Shown: positions 56,369-64,000 of the stretch, in pieces | How the letters are laid out: each line of letters starts with the position of its first letter | Numbering within the stretch: position 1 is the first letter of the stretch | NCBI GenBank assembly: GCA_049669725.1 | Contig: JBATKU010000449.1 | Coordinates: forward strand, 1 to 64,000 | From: JAFDCJ01 sp049669725 | Lineage (GTDB): Bacteria; Desulfobacterota; Desulfobacteria; Desulfobacterales; JAFDCJ01 | Direction of reading: 5' to 3' | Length of the DNA: 64,000 nucleotides | Notes under the pieces: model-generated | What the model saw: the letters and a program-made list of their open reading frames with translations, nothing else | Databases searched by the model: none | What the model was told of the DNA's origin: nothing | Program-made: the position numbers and the translations under genes

Positions 56369-57265
56369 TCATCTCTTAATTGATCCCGCGAACGTTACGC
56401 GAGACTTGCGTAAAAATTCCAAGGGGTTATAAGATAATTTGGATTTGCGAAGACCTTCGTCGTTTAAATCCTGTTCCCGGTTGACCGTCAAAAAATCCCG
56501 GGCGCCATGGGCCAGAAACATTTGATTGATAGCCTGGTAGACCCCCTTGAACTGGGTATCGCCTTTTTCAAAATGGATGACAACGCTTTGCGGGGTTAAT
56601 GCCTCGGCAACCGTATAGGCCACCAGGGTGCCGTCCACCATGATGGCGCCTCCCAGCGTAGCGTTCATCTGGTCCCAGTTCTCAAGTACCCTGTAAATCG
56701 CCCGATTTTCAGCCGAAAGGACATCGGAGGACTCACAGTCGCGCCAGGTGCACCAGTTCTCCTGCATGGCCATGGCCTGGCCGATTAATTGCGGCTCAAA
56801 CGGCACATAGGTATACTCGTATTTTTTGATAAACTGGTTTAGCAGATTCTTCTTTTTGTGGAAACGGTTACCCTTCAGATCGATGAGATCACTTACAGCG
56901 TAAACATAATCCCAATGACCCCGCTCTTCCTCAAAAGTTGCCTGATCTTTGAAAGTTTTCTGCCAGTGTTCAACCAGTTTATCCGGAATCCGGATAAATG
57001 TGGTTGGGCCCGTGGGCTCCTCTACCAGCCGCGCGCTCCAATCAATATCGTACCAGGGACCGATCGGCGCCCAGTATAAAACTTCGGGCCGGCTTTGCCG
57101 GATCCAGACACAATCATCACCCCAGGCCCAGCTCAGGCCGTAATCTTCGGCCCAGGCCCAGAGATTCATAAAACTGTAATCCGAAGCGACCTGGGGACAT
57201 CGGGTCAGCATTTTCAGATAGTCTTCCTGTTTTTCAAGACTGATGGATTCAAAATCAAGGCTCAT
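56369..57265 (-). CDS. DUF2156 protein (phosphatidylglycerol lysyltransferase C-terminal-like)
   Basis: A 298-residue protein of the DUF2156 group, which shares a GNAT-type fold with the catalytic domain of MprF. Recognisable stretches include NLWAWAEDYGLSWAWGDDCVWIRQ, HKKKNLLNQFIKKYE and a C-terminal RKSKLSYNP. There is no membrane region. Stand-alone members have no settled function. ATG at 57265 follows GGAG. It lies next to the FMN reductase gene. Confidence 0.75.
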   Translation of the reverse strand: MSLDFESISLEKQEDYLKMLTRCPQVASDYSFMNLWAWAEDYGLSWAWGDDCVWIRQSRPEVLYWAPIGPWYDIDWSARLVEEPTGPTTFIRIPDKLVEHWQKTFKDQATFEEERGHWDYVYAVSDLIDLKGNRFHKKKNLLNQFIKKYEYTYVPFEPQLIGQAMAMQENWCTWRDCESSDVLSAENRAIYRVLENWDQMNATLGGAIMVDGTLVAYTVAEALTPQSVVIHFEKGDTQFKGVYQAINQMFLAHGARDFLTVNREQDLNDEGLRKSKLSYNPLEFLRKSRVTFAGSIKR

Positions 57266-57300
57266 ATAAGCTCCATGGCATAAGGCCCAAGGTTGAGGGT

Positions 57301-57921
57301 TCAAGCTCCAACTTTCGACTCATTATTTTCATCCTTAAGGGCCTTCGCAAACTCCTTGCCTGCCGTGTAGGCTTCATCAAGGTATGCGGGAAATTTAAGC
57401 ACATCGCCCTCAAAATCAAGGCCTCGATAGAGAAGGGCCTTCCAGAGTTTCATATCAATCACGTCAAAAAAATATTTGAGACTGAGAAGGATACCGTCAA
57501 ACAGCTTTTTGCCTTTGGTTGCGCCCACCGCAATAAATAGACCTTTCCGCCGGGCGCCGGATTGGCCCTTGCGCGTTTCCTCAATCCAGTATTTTTTCAC
57601 CCAGAGGGATTGAAACCGATCCATGAGAATTTTGGTGTGGGCACTGACGGTATAAAAAAAGACCGGTGAAGCCAGCATTAAGCCCTGGGATGCCAGGATC
57701 TGGTCCCGTGCGGTTTGAAAATCATCCTTTAATCGGCACTCCCCGGCATTTTTACAACCATAGATTTCGAGGCAGGGTGACATCTTCAAATCTCTTAAAA
57801 CGATTTCTTCGACCTCGGCCCCGCCGTCCCGTGCGCCTTCAACGGCTTTTTTTAGCAATGTCGCCGTATTGCCTTTCCGGCGCGGACTGCCGTAAACGGC
57901 AACAATCTTGATCTTTCCCAC
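57301..57921 (-). CDS. Flavodoxin-like NAD(P)H-dependent FMN reductase
   Basis: A 206-residue flavodoxin-fold protein. The FMN-phosphate loop GSPRRKGNTATLL is at residues 11-23, and a Cys-containing segment (CLEIYGCKNAGEC) resembles the iron-sulfur flavoprotein/multimeric flavodoxin family. It likely reduces FMN or quinones. The GTG start follows AGGAGAG. No partner is evident. Confidence 0.78.
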   Translation of the reverse strand: MGKIKIVAVYGSPRRKGNTATLLKKAVEGARDGGAEVEEIVLRDLKMSPCLEIYGCKNAGECRLKDDFQTARDQILASQGLMLASPVFFYTVSAHTKILMDRFQSLWVKKYWIEETRKGQSGARRKGLFIAVGATKGKKLFDGILLSLKYFFDVIDMKLWKALLYRGLDFEGDVLKFPAYLDEAYTAGKEFAKALKDENNESKVGA

Positions 57922-58016
57922 TTGCTCTCCTAGTAAATACCTTCGGCTATGAAACTTTGATTCTCGATATCAGCTAAACCCAGAATTCGATTTATTTAGA
58001 AATAAAATAGTGCAGC

Positions 58017-58035
58017 TGCTGCTAATTTCGCAGCA
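58017..58035 (-). terminator. Weak hairpin after exodeoxyribonuclease III
   Basis: TGCTGC (58017-58022) pairs with GCAGCA (58030-58035), just after the stop of the exonuclease gene on its strand, with a T-rich run further on. It could end that transcript but is short. Confidence 0.3.
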
Positions 58036-58041
58036 AGGCGC

Positions 58042-58836
58042 CTAAATTTCGAGAATAATCCCAATCGGGCAATGATCCGATCCAAAAATATCATTGCGAA
58101 TGAAAGCCTCTTTAATCCAGCCCTTGTCGATAATATCTTCGGTGACAAAAAAATAATCGATCCGCCACCCGACGTTGCGGTCGCGGGCCTTGAAGCGGTA
58201 AGTCCACCACGAATATTTTACAGTGTCAGGGTGAAAATGGCGGAAGGTGTCAATGTATCCGTTGCCAATGATCCGGTCGAGCCAGTCTCGCTCAATTCTC
58301 AAAAATCCCGAGGTCTTTTCGTTCGGCTTGGGATTCTTCAGATCAATTTCATTGTGGGCGGTGTTATAATCACCTGTAATAACAAGGCTTCTTCCCTGCT
58401 TTTTTAATTCATCCGTATAGGCAAAAAAAGCTTCGTAAAAATCCAGTTTGTACTGCAGTCGTTCTTCATTCATCTGACCGTTGGGGAAATAGACATTAAA
58501 AAATACGAAATCATCAAAATCCATTTCCAAAATACGACCTTCATCATCAAATTTCGGAACACCGATCCCGTATTTCACCTTGCTGGGATTCACCCGCGCA
58601 TAAGTGCCGACCCCGCTGTACCCTTTTTTAACCCTAGCATGGGACCAGTGGGCGTCATAACCGTCAATAGCTTTCATTTCTGCGGTAAGCTGAGGTTCCT
58701 GGAGCTTTGTTTCCTGTAGCGCAAAGATATCCGCGCCCAGTTGTTTAAATGAATTAAAAAAGTCCTTTTTGACCACTGCCCGCAAACCGTTGACGTTCCA
58801 GGAAATCAATTTTATTATCTTTTTTTTCTTAGCCAC
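58042..58836 (-). CDS. xth: Exodeoxyribonuclease III (AP endonuclease family)
   Basis: A 264-residue Mg-dependent endonuclease/exonuclease/phosphatase fold enzyme of the ExoIII family, which cuts abasic sites in base-excision repair. Motifs include SWNVNGLRA, LQETKL, GDYNTAHNEIDL, and GSDHCPI at the C-terminus. Length matches the family. The start is a codon after the lysine-rich N-terminal MAKKKK. Its role is DNA repair. Confidence 0.92.
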   Translation of the reverse strand: MAKKKKIIKLISWNVNGLRAVVKKDFFNSFKQLGADIFALQETKLQEPQLTAEMKAIDGYDAHWSHARVKKGYSGVGTYARVNPSKVKYGIGVPKFDDEGRILEMDFDDFVFFNVYFPNGQMNEERLQYKLDFYEAFFAYTDELKKQGRSLVITGDYNTAHNEIDLKNPKPNEKTSGFLRIERDWLDRIIGNGYIDTFRHFHPDTVKYSWWTYRFKARDRNVGWRIDYFFVTEDIIDKGWIKEAFIRNDIFGSDHCPIGIILEI

Positions 58837-58888
58837 GACGAGAACCTCTCAGCCCAATTAGTTTTTTATTAAATTGGGATTTCCAATA

Positions 58889-59140
58889 TTATTCCTCCAC
58901 CAGTTTGCGAAGTCGGTCGACCACCTGCCTGGACTGGGCCTTTTCCACCACCCCCAGGACAGAACGCAGACACTCCCGAATAATCGCGGTTTTGGGCCGG
59001 GATGAATCCAGTTGGGCTTCCATGGTCTTTAAATCGGCCATCAATTCGCTCAAGGTATCAAAATCCAGACCGAGTGAGCCGGTCTGGGTTTTCAGCTCGA
59101 AGACAACCTGATCAACCGCCTGCTGCCCGCCCGAATTCAA
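58889..59140 (-). CDS. Small hypothetical protein, possibly broken at its 5' end
   Basis: An 83-residue mostly helical protein (LKTMEAQLDSS, VVEKAQSRQVVDRLRKLV) of unknown function, with a TTG start and no clear ribosome site. Upstream the same frame stays open to an in-frame TAA at 59180-59182, and the frame beyond that (…IRTLSGGIGISADGSARV) also looks coding for about 45 codons until it meets array H16. This could be a gene with a premature stop, or a chance extension. I cannot decide. Confidence 0.4.
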   Translation of the reverse strand: MNSGGQQAVDQVVFELKTQTGSLGLDFDTLSELMADLKTMEAQLDSSRPKTAIIRECLRSVLGVVEKAQSRQVVDRLRKLVEE

Positions 59141-59321
59141 TACAGGCTCATCGCCCAGTTTTGCGTATTTGGGACTGCCTTAAGCCAATGGCCCCATTAA
59201 ATCCCGGACCCTTGCGGACCCATCGGCACTGATTCCGATTCCGCCCGATAGCGTGCGAATCTCAACGAGTTGGCAGCCGATCTTGGTTCTCCATGACAAT
59301 GGTGCAGTTTTGGCCGACTGC

Positions 59322-59398
59322 CATCGAGAATCGAGAATCCAGCATCGAGTATCATTTATACAATATCCAGAATTGGGTATAGAGCATCGCGATTCCAG
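59322..59398. repeat. Heptamer array H16, eleven units
   Basis: Eleven units in exact register: CATCGAG, AATCGAG, AATCCAG, CATCGAG, TATCATT, TATACAA, TATCCAG, AATTGGG, TATAGAG, CATCGCG, ATTCCAG. The last base abuts the stop codon of the epimerase gene (59399). The word equals the right arms of H10 and H11. Confidence 0.8.
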
Positions 59399-60301
59399 TT
59401 AGCCTTCCACAATGGCTCTAATCGCCCCCCCGATATCCGGATATTGAAATGAAAATCCGTGACTTAACAGTTTATCGGGTACCGTGCGTTGACTGCCCAG
59501 AAAAACATCGCCGAATTCGCCCATGGCAAGGCGGATCAAAAATGCCGGTGCCGGCATAAAGGACGGGCGGCTTAAAATCGCACCCAATGTCTGAGCCAGT
59601 TGGCGATTGCGAACCGGATTGGGTGCACAAAAATTTAGAGGTCCGCTGATCTCCTGATGTTCAAGCACAAATACAATGGCCGCCATAAGATCATCAAGGT
59701 GCAGCCACGGAAACCACTGATTGCCTTTACCAAGGGGGCCGCCGACAAACATTTTAAAAGCGGGTATCAGTTTGGACATGGCACCGCCATTTTTCCCGAG
59801 AATAACCCCGAACCGCATGACGACGACCCGAACCCCTTTGGTGCTTGCCAGCAAAGCCTCCTTCTCCCAATCTATCGAAACACCCGCCAGAAAATCACTG
59901 CCGGCCCTTTCATCTTCCTTGAGAACATCGTCGCCTCGGCTACCGTAATACCCGGCTCCGGAAGCACTGCACAGGGTAAGATTAGTGCCTGAAGGCAGCG
60001 CTTCGACGACATTGCGGGTGGTCAATATGCGGCTGTCATAAATTTTCTTTTTATAATTTTCGGTCCAGCGCTTGAAAATGGTTGCCCCGGCCAGATTCAC
60101 CACCGCATCAGCATCGGCAAGTTCTTTTTGCCACGGGCCTTTACAAGTGGTGTCCGCTGCAACAAAATGATAGTTATCACGATCCAAGCGGTGCTGCGGC
60201 TCAGACCTGCCAATGGCAATGACCTGATGCCCTTTACTGAGCAATAGTGTTGCGAGATTCGACCCCACGAAGCCCGAACCTCCCATGATGAGAATCTTCA
60301 T
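59399..60301 (-). CDS. TIGR01777-type NAD(P)-dependent epimerase/oxidoreductase
   Basis: A 300-residue extended SDR-like protein of the TIGR01777 (YfcH/SulA-related) family. The Rossmann motif GGSGFVGSNLA is at the N-terminus, then VVNLAGATIF and SASGAGYYGSRG, which are family signatures, and a C-terminal DUF1731-like tail (VPDKLLSHGFSF). The enzyme's substrate is unknown. It lies between the hypothetical gene and the Fur gene on the same strand. Confidence 0.82.
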   Translation of the reverse strand: MKILIMGGSGFVGSNLATLLLSKGHQVIAIGRSEPQHRLDRDNYHFVAADTTCKGPWQKELADADAVVNLAGATIFKRWTENYKKKIYDSRILTTRNVVEALPSGTNLTLCSASGAGYYGSRGDDVLKEDERAGSDFLAGVSIDWEKEALLASTKGVRVVVMRFGVILGKNGGAMSKLIPAFKMFVGGPLGKGNQWFPWLHLDDLMAAIVFVLEHQEISGPLNFCAPNPVRNRQLAQTLGAILSRPSFMPAPAFLIRLAMGEFGDVFLGSQRTVPDKLLSHGFSFQYPDIGGAIRAIVEG

Positions 60302-60565
60302 GGGTCATATCCTTTGAAAAGAATCTAAATCCCTTTCTATAGTTCCCCTACACCGCTTTCGCTAATTATATTCCGAAACACGGTATTACGGTATAAGTGG
60401 TTGTAGAAAAAACATTGGGCCACCCAAATGATTTTTTGACAACCACGATACCCGCTCATCGTATTTAGCAACAGGTGCTTTGTCAACATCTACTGCTGAT
60501 TGCTTGAATGGGGATTGGGCGCGGCAGGCAACGTCTCTATCTTTCCGTCCGATAAAGAAAAGAAG

Positions 60566-60958
60566 CTATCTCAAACAATCGGGACAGATCCCGATAAACT
60601 CCAATTTGTGTCCGATGATCTTAAAATCAATTGCATTTTTTAGATTATGGTTGACGGCTACATTGAAATCCGCCGGAGCATCAACCAGCCGATCACAGTG
60701 AATGCAGCGAATGTGATAATGGTTTTCTGCGATCCCATCGAAACGCTTCAAGCTGCAGCCAAGTTCAAGCTTCTGGATTTCGCCGCTTTCGGATAGAATT
60801 TCAAGGTTGCGATATACCGTCCCAAGGCTGATGCGGGGAAGGCGTTTGCGGACTATCTCATAGACTTCATCCGCACTGGGATGGGTATCCACTTTGCGCA
60901 ATTCTTCCAGGATAACTTTGCGTTGACGTGTCATCCGCAGATTGAATTGCTTTTCCAA
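60566..60958 (-). CDS. Fur-family regulator (Fur/PerR type)
   Basis: A 130-residue metal-dependent repressor. The winged helix includes HPSADEVYEIVRKRLPRISLGTVYRNLEIL, and the dimer domain has HYHIRCIHCDRL and the C-terminal CPDC, two CXXC pairs forming the structural zinc site. It could sense iron (Fur), peroxide (PerR) or zinc (Zur). The TTG start at 60958 has GGAGGG upstream, and an ATG lies 24 bases further in. A possible target is the site at 689-703. Confidence 0.88.
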   Translation of the reverse strand: MEKQFNLRMTRQRKVILEELRKVDTHPSADEVYEIVRKRLPRISLGTVYRNLEILSESGEIQKLELGCSLKRFDGIAENHYHIRCIHCDRLVDAPADFNVAVNHNLKNAIDFKIIGHKLEFIGICPDCLR

Positions 60959-61033
60959 GCCTGTCTGACCCTCCGGGGAATAGTAACAGATTGTATTGGC
61001 CTAGGACAACATCAGTCTGAAGTCAAGATAAAA

Positions 61034-61174
61034 CGTGTTGCGCGTTGCGAGTTACGTGTTGCGCGATATATAATTCGGAATTCTGTCTTATTTTAGCTCA
61101 TAGCGCGAACCCCGTAACTCATATCCCGCATCCATGAACTCGTAACTCGTCCCCCGGAACCCGCAACCCGTTTC
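61034..61174. repeat. Heptamer array H17 with complementary arms
   Basis: Left arm 61034-61068: CGTGTTG, CGCGTTG, CGAGTTA, CGTGTTG, CGCGATA. Right arm 61105-61174: ten units ending in AAC or ATC, such as GCGAACC, CCGTAAC, TCGTAAC, CCGGAAC, CCGCAAC, CCGTTTC, the complement words. The last base overlaps the citrate synthase stop codon. It is the longest array here, and no unit is out of register. Confidence 0.8.
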
Positions 61175-62352
61175 TACCTATCATCCATTGGCGTGAATTC
61201 ACACACGTCGGGACCGCAATAGTCTCCGACGTACTCTGATTCCGGTCGATAAAGCATGGGTTTCGGTGCTGCACCGGCAAATTGCTCCTCAATGACGTGG
61301 GCGCACCAGCCTGAAATTCTGGCAATGCCAAATACCGGTGTAAACAGATCAACCGGGATCCCCAGCGATAGGTACAGCGACCCGCTGTAGAAATCCACAT
61401 TTACGAATATGTCTCTGCCTTTGCGCCGTTTAAATTCCGCTTTGCCTGTTTTTTCAAGTAAGGCGGAAATCTCGTACCACCGGGTCTTGCCGATCTTTTC
61501 TTCCATGGCCTTGGACATCTCCGATACGATGTAAGCACGGGGATCGTCAGTATCATAAACGGCATGCCCCAGACCAAAGATCACCCGGCCGGCATCAAAT
61601 TCCTGGTTGACATAGTCTTTGACCGCCTCGGGGGAGCCGATCTTAAAAAGCATTTCCATCACCCGTGTGTTGGCCCCGCCATGCAAATCACCGGATAGGG
61701 ATCCCACCGCAGCAGCGACCGCTGCATAGATATGCGCCCTGGTGGAAGCCACTTCCCGGGCTGCAAAGGTCGAGGCATTAAAGGAGTGTTCGGCGTGCAG
61801 CACGAGCGCTTTATCCAGATACCTGGCGACCTCACCATCGGGTACTTCACCGCTGAGCATGTAAAGGAAATTGGCGGCATGGTCCAGATCTGGCGACGGT
61901 GCAACCGGCGCCTGACTGTTGCGAATTCGATGCCAGGCTGCGATAATGGTTCCGAATTTGGCAATCAGACGGGTTGACATGCGCAAAACGGCTTCCTGGG
62001 ATTGATCCCTTATATCGGGATCATGGATGCCCAGCATGGGAACGACGGCTTGCAAAACGTCCATGGGTAGGGCGTTTTTAGGCTGGGTCTTCATCGCAGT
62101 TATTACTTCCGGTGGCAGAGCCCTTTCTAAAGCGAGTTGCCGCTTGAACTCTTCAAGTTCATCCTTATCCGGCAATTTCTCATAGAGCAACAAGAAAGAA
62201 ACTTCCTCAAAGGTTGCCTTTTCCGCCAAATCCTGAACCAGATAGCCCCTGTAAATCAATCGGCCGTTGGCACCGTCAACTTCGCATATTCTGGTATCGG
62301 CAATAACAACACCCCGCAGGCCGGTATTTAACATCGGTTTGCATTCTTCCAT
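61174..62352 (-). CDS. gltA: Citrate synthase
   Basis: A 392-residue enzyme condensing acetyl-CoA and oxaloacetate. Catalytic segments: LHAEHSFNAST (His), GLGHAVYDTDDPRA (His), and NVDFYSGSLYLSLG (Asp). The N-terminus GLRGVVIADTRICEVDG and IYRGYLVQDLAE is typical of the short bacterial class, which includes methylcitrate synthases, so dual specificity cannot be excluded. With sucAB-lpd and fumC it completes the oxidative TCA steps seen in this window. Ribosome site AGAGGTG. Confidence 0.92.
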   Translation of the reverse strand: MEECKPMLNTGLRGVVIADTRICEVDGANGRLIYRGYLVQDLAEKATFEEVSFLLLYEKLPDKDELEEFKRQLALERALPPEVITAMKTQPKNALPMDVLQAVVPMLGIHDPDIRDQSQEAVLRMSTRLIAKFGTIIAAWHRIRNSQAPVAPSPDLDHAANFLYMLSGEVPDGEVARYLDKALVLHAEHSFNASTFAAREVASTRAHIYAAVAAAVGSLSGDLHGGANTRVMEMLFKIGSPEAVKDYVNQEFDAGRVIFGLGHAVYDTDDPRAYIVSEMSKAMEEKIGKTRWYEISALLEKTGKAEFKRRKGRDIFVNVDFYSGSLYLSLGIPVDLFTPVFGIARISGWCAHVIEEQFAGAAPKPMLYRPESEYVGDYCGPDVCEFTPMDDR

Positions 62353-62399
62353 ATCACACCTCTTTGCTTAGAGCGATTGTATTGACATCAGATCCCTGA

Positions 62400-62615
62400 T
62401 TATAGGTCGATCCACATATCGGATTCATTACCGCATTTGGTGCAAGTCGCGGTTCCCTTGACGCGCTTTTCTGGCTGGGGCTCCGGCGACGGCTCGGGAG
62501 CGGAAACCTTATTTTCCTTTTCATCGACATCCGGCAATGAACAGGTCACGACCATCTCAGCCTCGTTTCCACAATTTTCGCATTTGCAGATTTCCTTTTT
62601 GACAATTTCGCTCAT
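62400..62615 (-). CDS. Small two-zinc-ribbon-like protein
   Basis: A 71-residue protein with CKCENCG near the N-terminus and CTKCG near the C-terminus, separated by a Pro/Glu-rich linker (VSAPEPSPEPQPEKR). The four to five cysteines probably bind one zinc. The ATG follows an AAGAGG site. It lies between the FTR and citrate synthase genes on the same strand. Function unknown; there is no similarity I recognise. Confidence 0.65.
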   Translation of the reverse strand: MSEIVKKEICKCENCGNEAEMVVTCSLPDVDEKENKVSAPEPSPEPQPEKRVKGTATCTKCGNESDMWIDL

Positions 62616-62789
62616 ATGAAACCTCTTCTTATAGAACTTAAAGTCCGTTTATTTGAAAACAACTCTAGCGGGAATGGGCATGGTCCTGCACCTTTTTGAC
62701 ACCTTAAATTGATATTTCTATACAAAAATGTCATCCAAGAAATTGATGGGAAAATGAAATCTATTAACCACTTCGTTCGGCGGCTTACC

Positions 62790-63122
62790 CTAAAATTGCA
62801 TCTTTTCCAGCGGTCGTCTCTCGGGCACATATTCATGGGGAATTTTACCCTCGTTCCAATCTTTTGAAACATAAAGGTTGCAGTAACAGCTGCCATATTC
62901 TTCGATATCCGGCACGCTGTAAACACAAGGGCAGATGATATCCCGATCGGCATCCCGGTCATCGGCCAGCAGTCTGCAGGGGCAGCCCATGTAACCGCAA
63001 CGCCCCTTGTTTACCAGCAGGGCTTCCAGCAACTCAAGGGAGCGCTCTTTGTCCTTGTTGAAATAATATCCCTTGGTTTCCTGAACTTTTTTCATTCTCT
63101 CGTATAGCTCATGTGCATCCAT
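62790..63122 (-). CDS. Ferredoxin:thioredoxin reductase catalytic subunit-like protein
   Basis: A 110-residue [4Fe-4S] disulfide reductase of the FTR beta-chain family, which passes electrons from ferredoxin to a thioredoxin-like partner. The pattern GCPCR, ICPC and SCYC keeps the CPC-x16-CPC-x8-CxC arrangement of the cluster and redox disulfide. The ATG overlaps the glutaredoxin stop by one base (TAATG), so the two are coupled, and the glutaredoxin is the likely substrate. No variable (alpha) subunit is nearby. Confidence 0.88.
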   Translation of the reverse strand: MDAHELYERMKKVQETKGYYFNKDKERSLELLEALLVNKGRCGYMGCPCRLLADDRDADRDIICPCVYSVPDIEEYGSCYCNLYVSKDWNEGKIPHEYVPERRPLEKMQF

Positions 63123-63394
63123 TACATTCCCAAAGCCTCCTTGATTTCCTTTTCCTTAAATCCGACGATAACCTTTTCGCCGATGATGATCGTCGGAAAA
63201 GAACAACGGGGATTAAACTTTTTAACGTCCGCAATGATGGCTTTTCTTTCGTCGCCTTTGAGCATGTCCACATCGATAAATTCATATTTGATGGTACATT
63301 CACCCATAAACTTTTTGGTTGCTTTACAATGACTGCAAGTACTCAGAGAGAAAATCTTAACATCCGGATGAGAATTTTTTTCAGATTGAGACAT
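63122..63394 (-). CDS. Glutaredoxin-family protein (NrdH-like)
   Basis: A 90-residue thioredoxin-fold protein with the dithiol active site CSHC (TCSHCKATKKF) and the cis-Pro FPTIII. It resembles glutaredoxin/NrdH-like redoxins. It is coupled to the FTR gene, which suggests that ferredoxin, not glutathione or NADPH, reduces it. The ATG follows a GGAAG site. It is the first gene of the four-gene cluster that ends with citrate synthase. Confidence 0.85.
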   Translation of the reverse strand: MSQSEKNSHPDVKIFSLSTCSHCKATKKFMGECTIKYEFIDVDMLKGDERKAIIADVKKFNPRCSFPTIIIGEKVIVGFKEKEIKEALGM

Positions 63395-64000
63395 AAGGAC
63401 TTCCTTCCATATATTGGAGAGTCAAAACATACTCATAACTACAGGATTTCTGTTTCCTAAAACCAATTACAAGCCGCTAAAATTATAAGAATTTACATGA
63501 TCTGCCACAATAGCAGAAATCGTCTCATATTAACATAATAAATTTTGAAATATAAATCAGTTGCCGACTGTATGAATAATCAAGATTCGTACCAACAACC
63601 AGTGAAAAAAACAATAATTAAAAAAATGTAAATATCAAAATATGTTAGTGTAATCGCATCTAAATGACCCCTTCATCCGACTTCGATGATACGAATGAGA
63701 CACTTTACCTCTAAATTTAAGTCCTACCATCATGGATTCCTTGGTTATGCTTTGGTTTTTGGGCACAGCAACTAAACTGCATCCAGGTTCAAACACCAGA
63801 AAACGTCTCATGGTAGCATTGATACACACCTGTATCATAAGACAAAATATTCTGCCTTTGTGGTGATAAAAAAGTTTTCGTTCAAAATTTAATTTAATAT
63901 AGATTTTAGGATGTTATCGGAAATATTGATTTAATTCCGATAATTTTAGTATAGTTAAGAAATCTGGCATGGAATTTGTAGAATTATTTATGGAGAGCGG
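63395..64000. other. Right edge, no gene recognised
   Basis: A 606-base AT-rich end of the window, up to and including the divergent upstream region of the glutaredoxin gene. I see no supported gene, RNA or repeat. A 67-codon frame on the minus strand at 63635-63838 has no ribosome site and was rejected. Confidence 0.4.

Noticed and set aside
63635..63838. A 67-codon minus-strand frame near the right edge.
   Set aside because: No ribosome site, no domain and odd composition; it is probably chance.
1..64000. tRNA or rRNA genes and insertion sequences.
   Set aside because: I looked for the T-loop pattern, rRNA conserved stretches and transposase domains and found none.

Overview
The window reads as chromosomal sequence of a Gram-negative, respiring member of the Desulfobacterota (former Deltaproteobacteria). 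This is an inference from gene content: an alternative complex III linked to a cbb3-type oxidase, cytochrome bd, a complete 2-oxoglutarate dehydrogenase, a ferredoxin:thioredoxin reductase, and the PrkA/YeaH/SpoVR stress module. No rRNA, tRNA, CRISPR array, prophage or transposase was seen. Base composition is even and nothing points to a large transferred island.

Layout. 1-730: one small acidic protein and the promoter region of the first operon. 730-14294 (+): a respiratory locus, with ActB-like Mo/FeS fusion, ActC, ActD, ActF and ActA-like cytochrome, then CcoN, a CcoO with a second haem domain, three small membrane proteins, an ActE-like monohaem cytochrome and the copper ATPase CcoI. 14325-18119 (-): PilZ protein, metallophosphoesterase, LarA-family protein, DUF374 acyltransferase. 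18448-26541 (+): PrkA-YeaH-SpoVR-PrkA2, two different PrkA-type AAA+ proteins bracketing YeaH and SpoVR. 26619-31487: a Cys-rich small protein, UbiE/MenG, a cytochrome b5/DUF2231 membrane protein, a UbiA prenyltransferase, a zinc-ribbon protein, fumarase. 31561-37697 (-): RND pump with adaptor, and an HD-GYP/HDOD regulator. 37887-45510 (+): sucA, sucB, lpd, an AAA-SPOR protein and a VOC protein. 45512-52718: cydA-cydB-cydX (-) divergent from cydD-cydC (+). 52986-56225: cysE-cysK (-), a coiled-coil small protein and an Rrf2 regulator. 56369-63394 (-): DUF2156 protein, FMN reductase, exonuclease III, a TIGR01777 epimerase, a Fur-family regulator, then glutaredoxin-FTR-zinc ribbon-citrate synthase.

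Together the genes describe an oxidative TCA cycle (citrate synthase, 2-oxoglutarate dehydrogenase, fumarase) feeding a quinone pool (UbiE, UbiA). That pool can be oxidised by ACIII plus cbb3 oxidase or by cytochrome bd, with Fur-family and Rrf2 regulators and redox proteins nearby. This fits an organism that copes with or uses low oxygen.

The most unusual structure is not a gene. At least 17 intergenic sites hold arrays of degenerate 7-base units kept in strict 7-nt register. Each site has its own heptamer 'word', and in most sites a second array carries the complementary word, so that the whole element could fold into an imperfect hairpin. They sit between genes, inside operons and right against stop or start codons.
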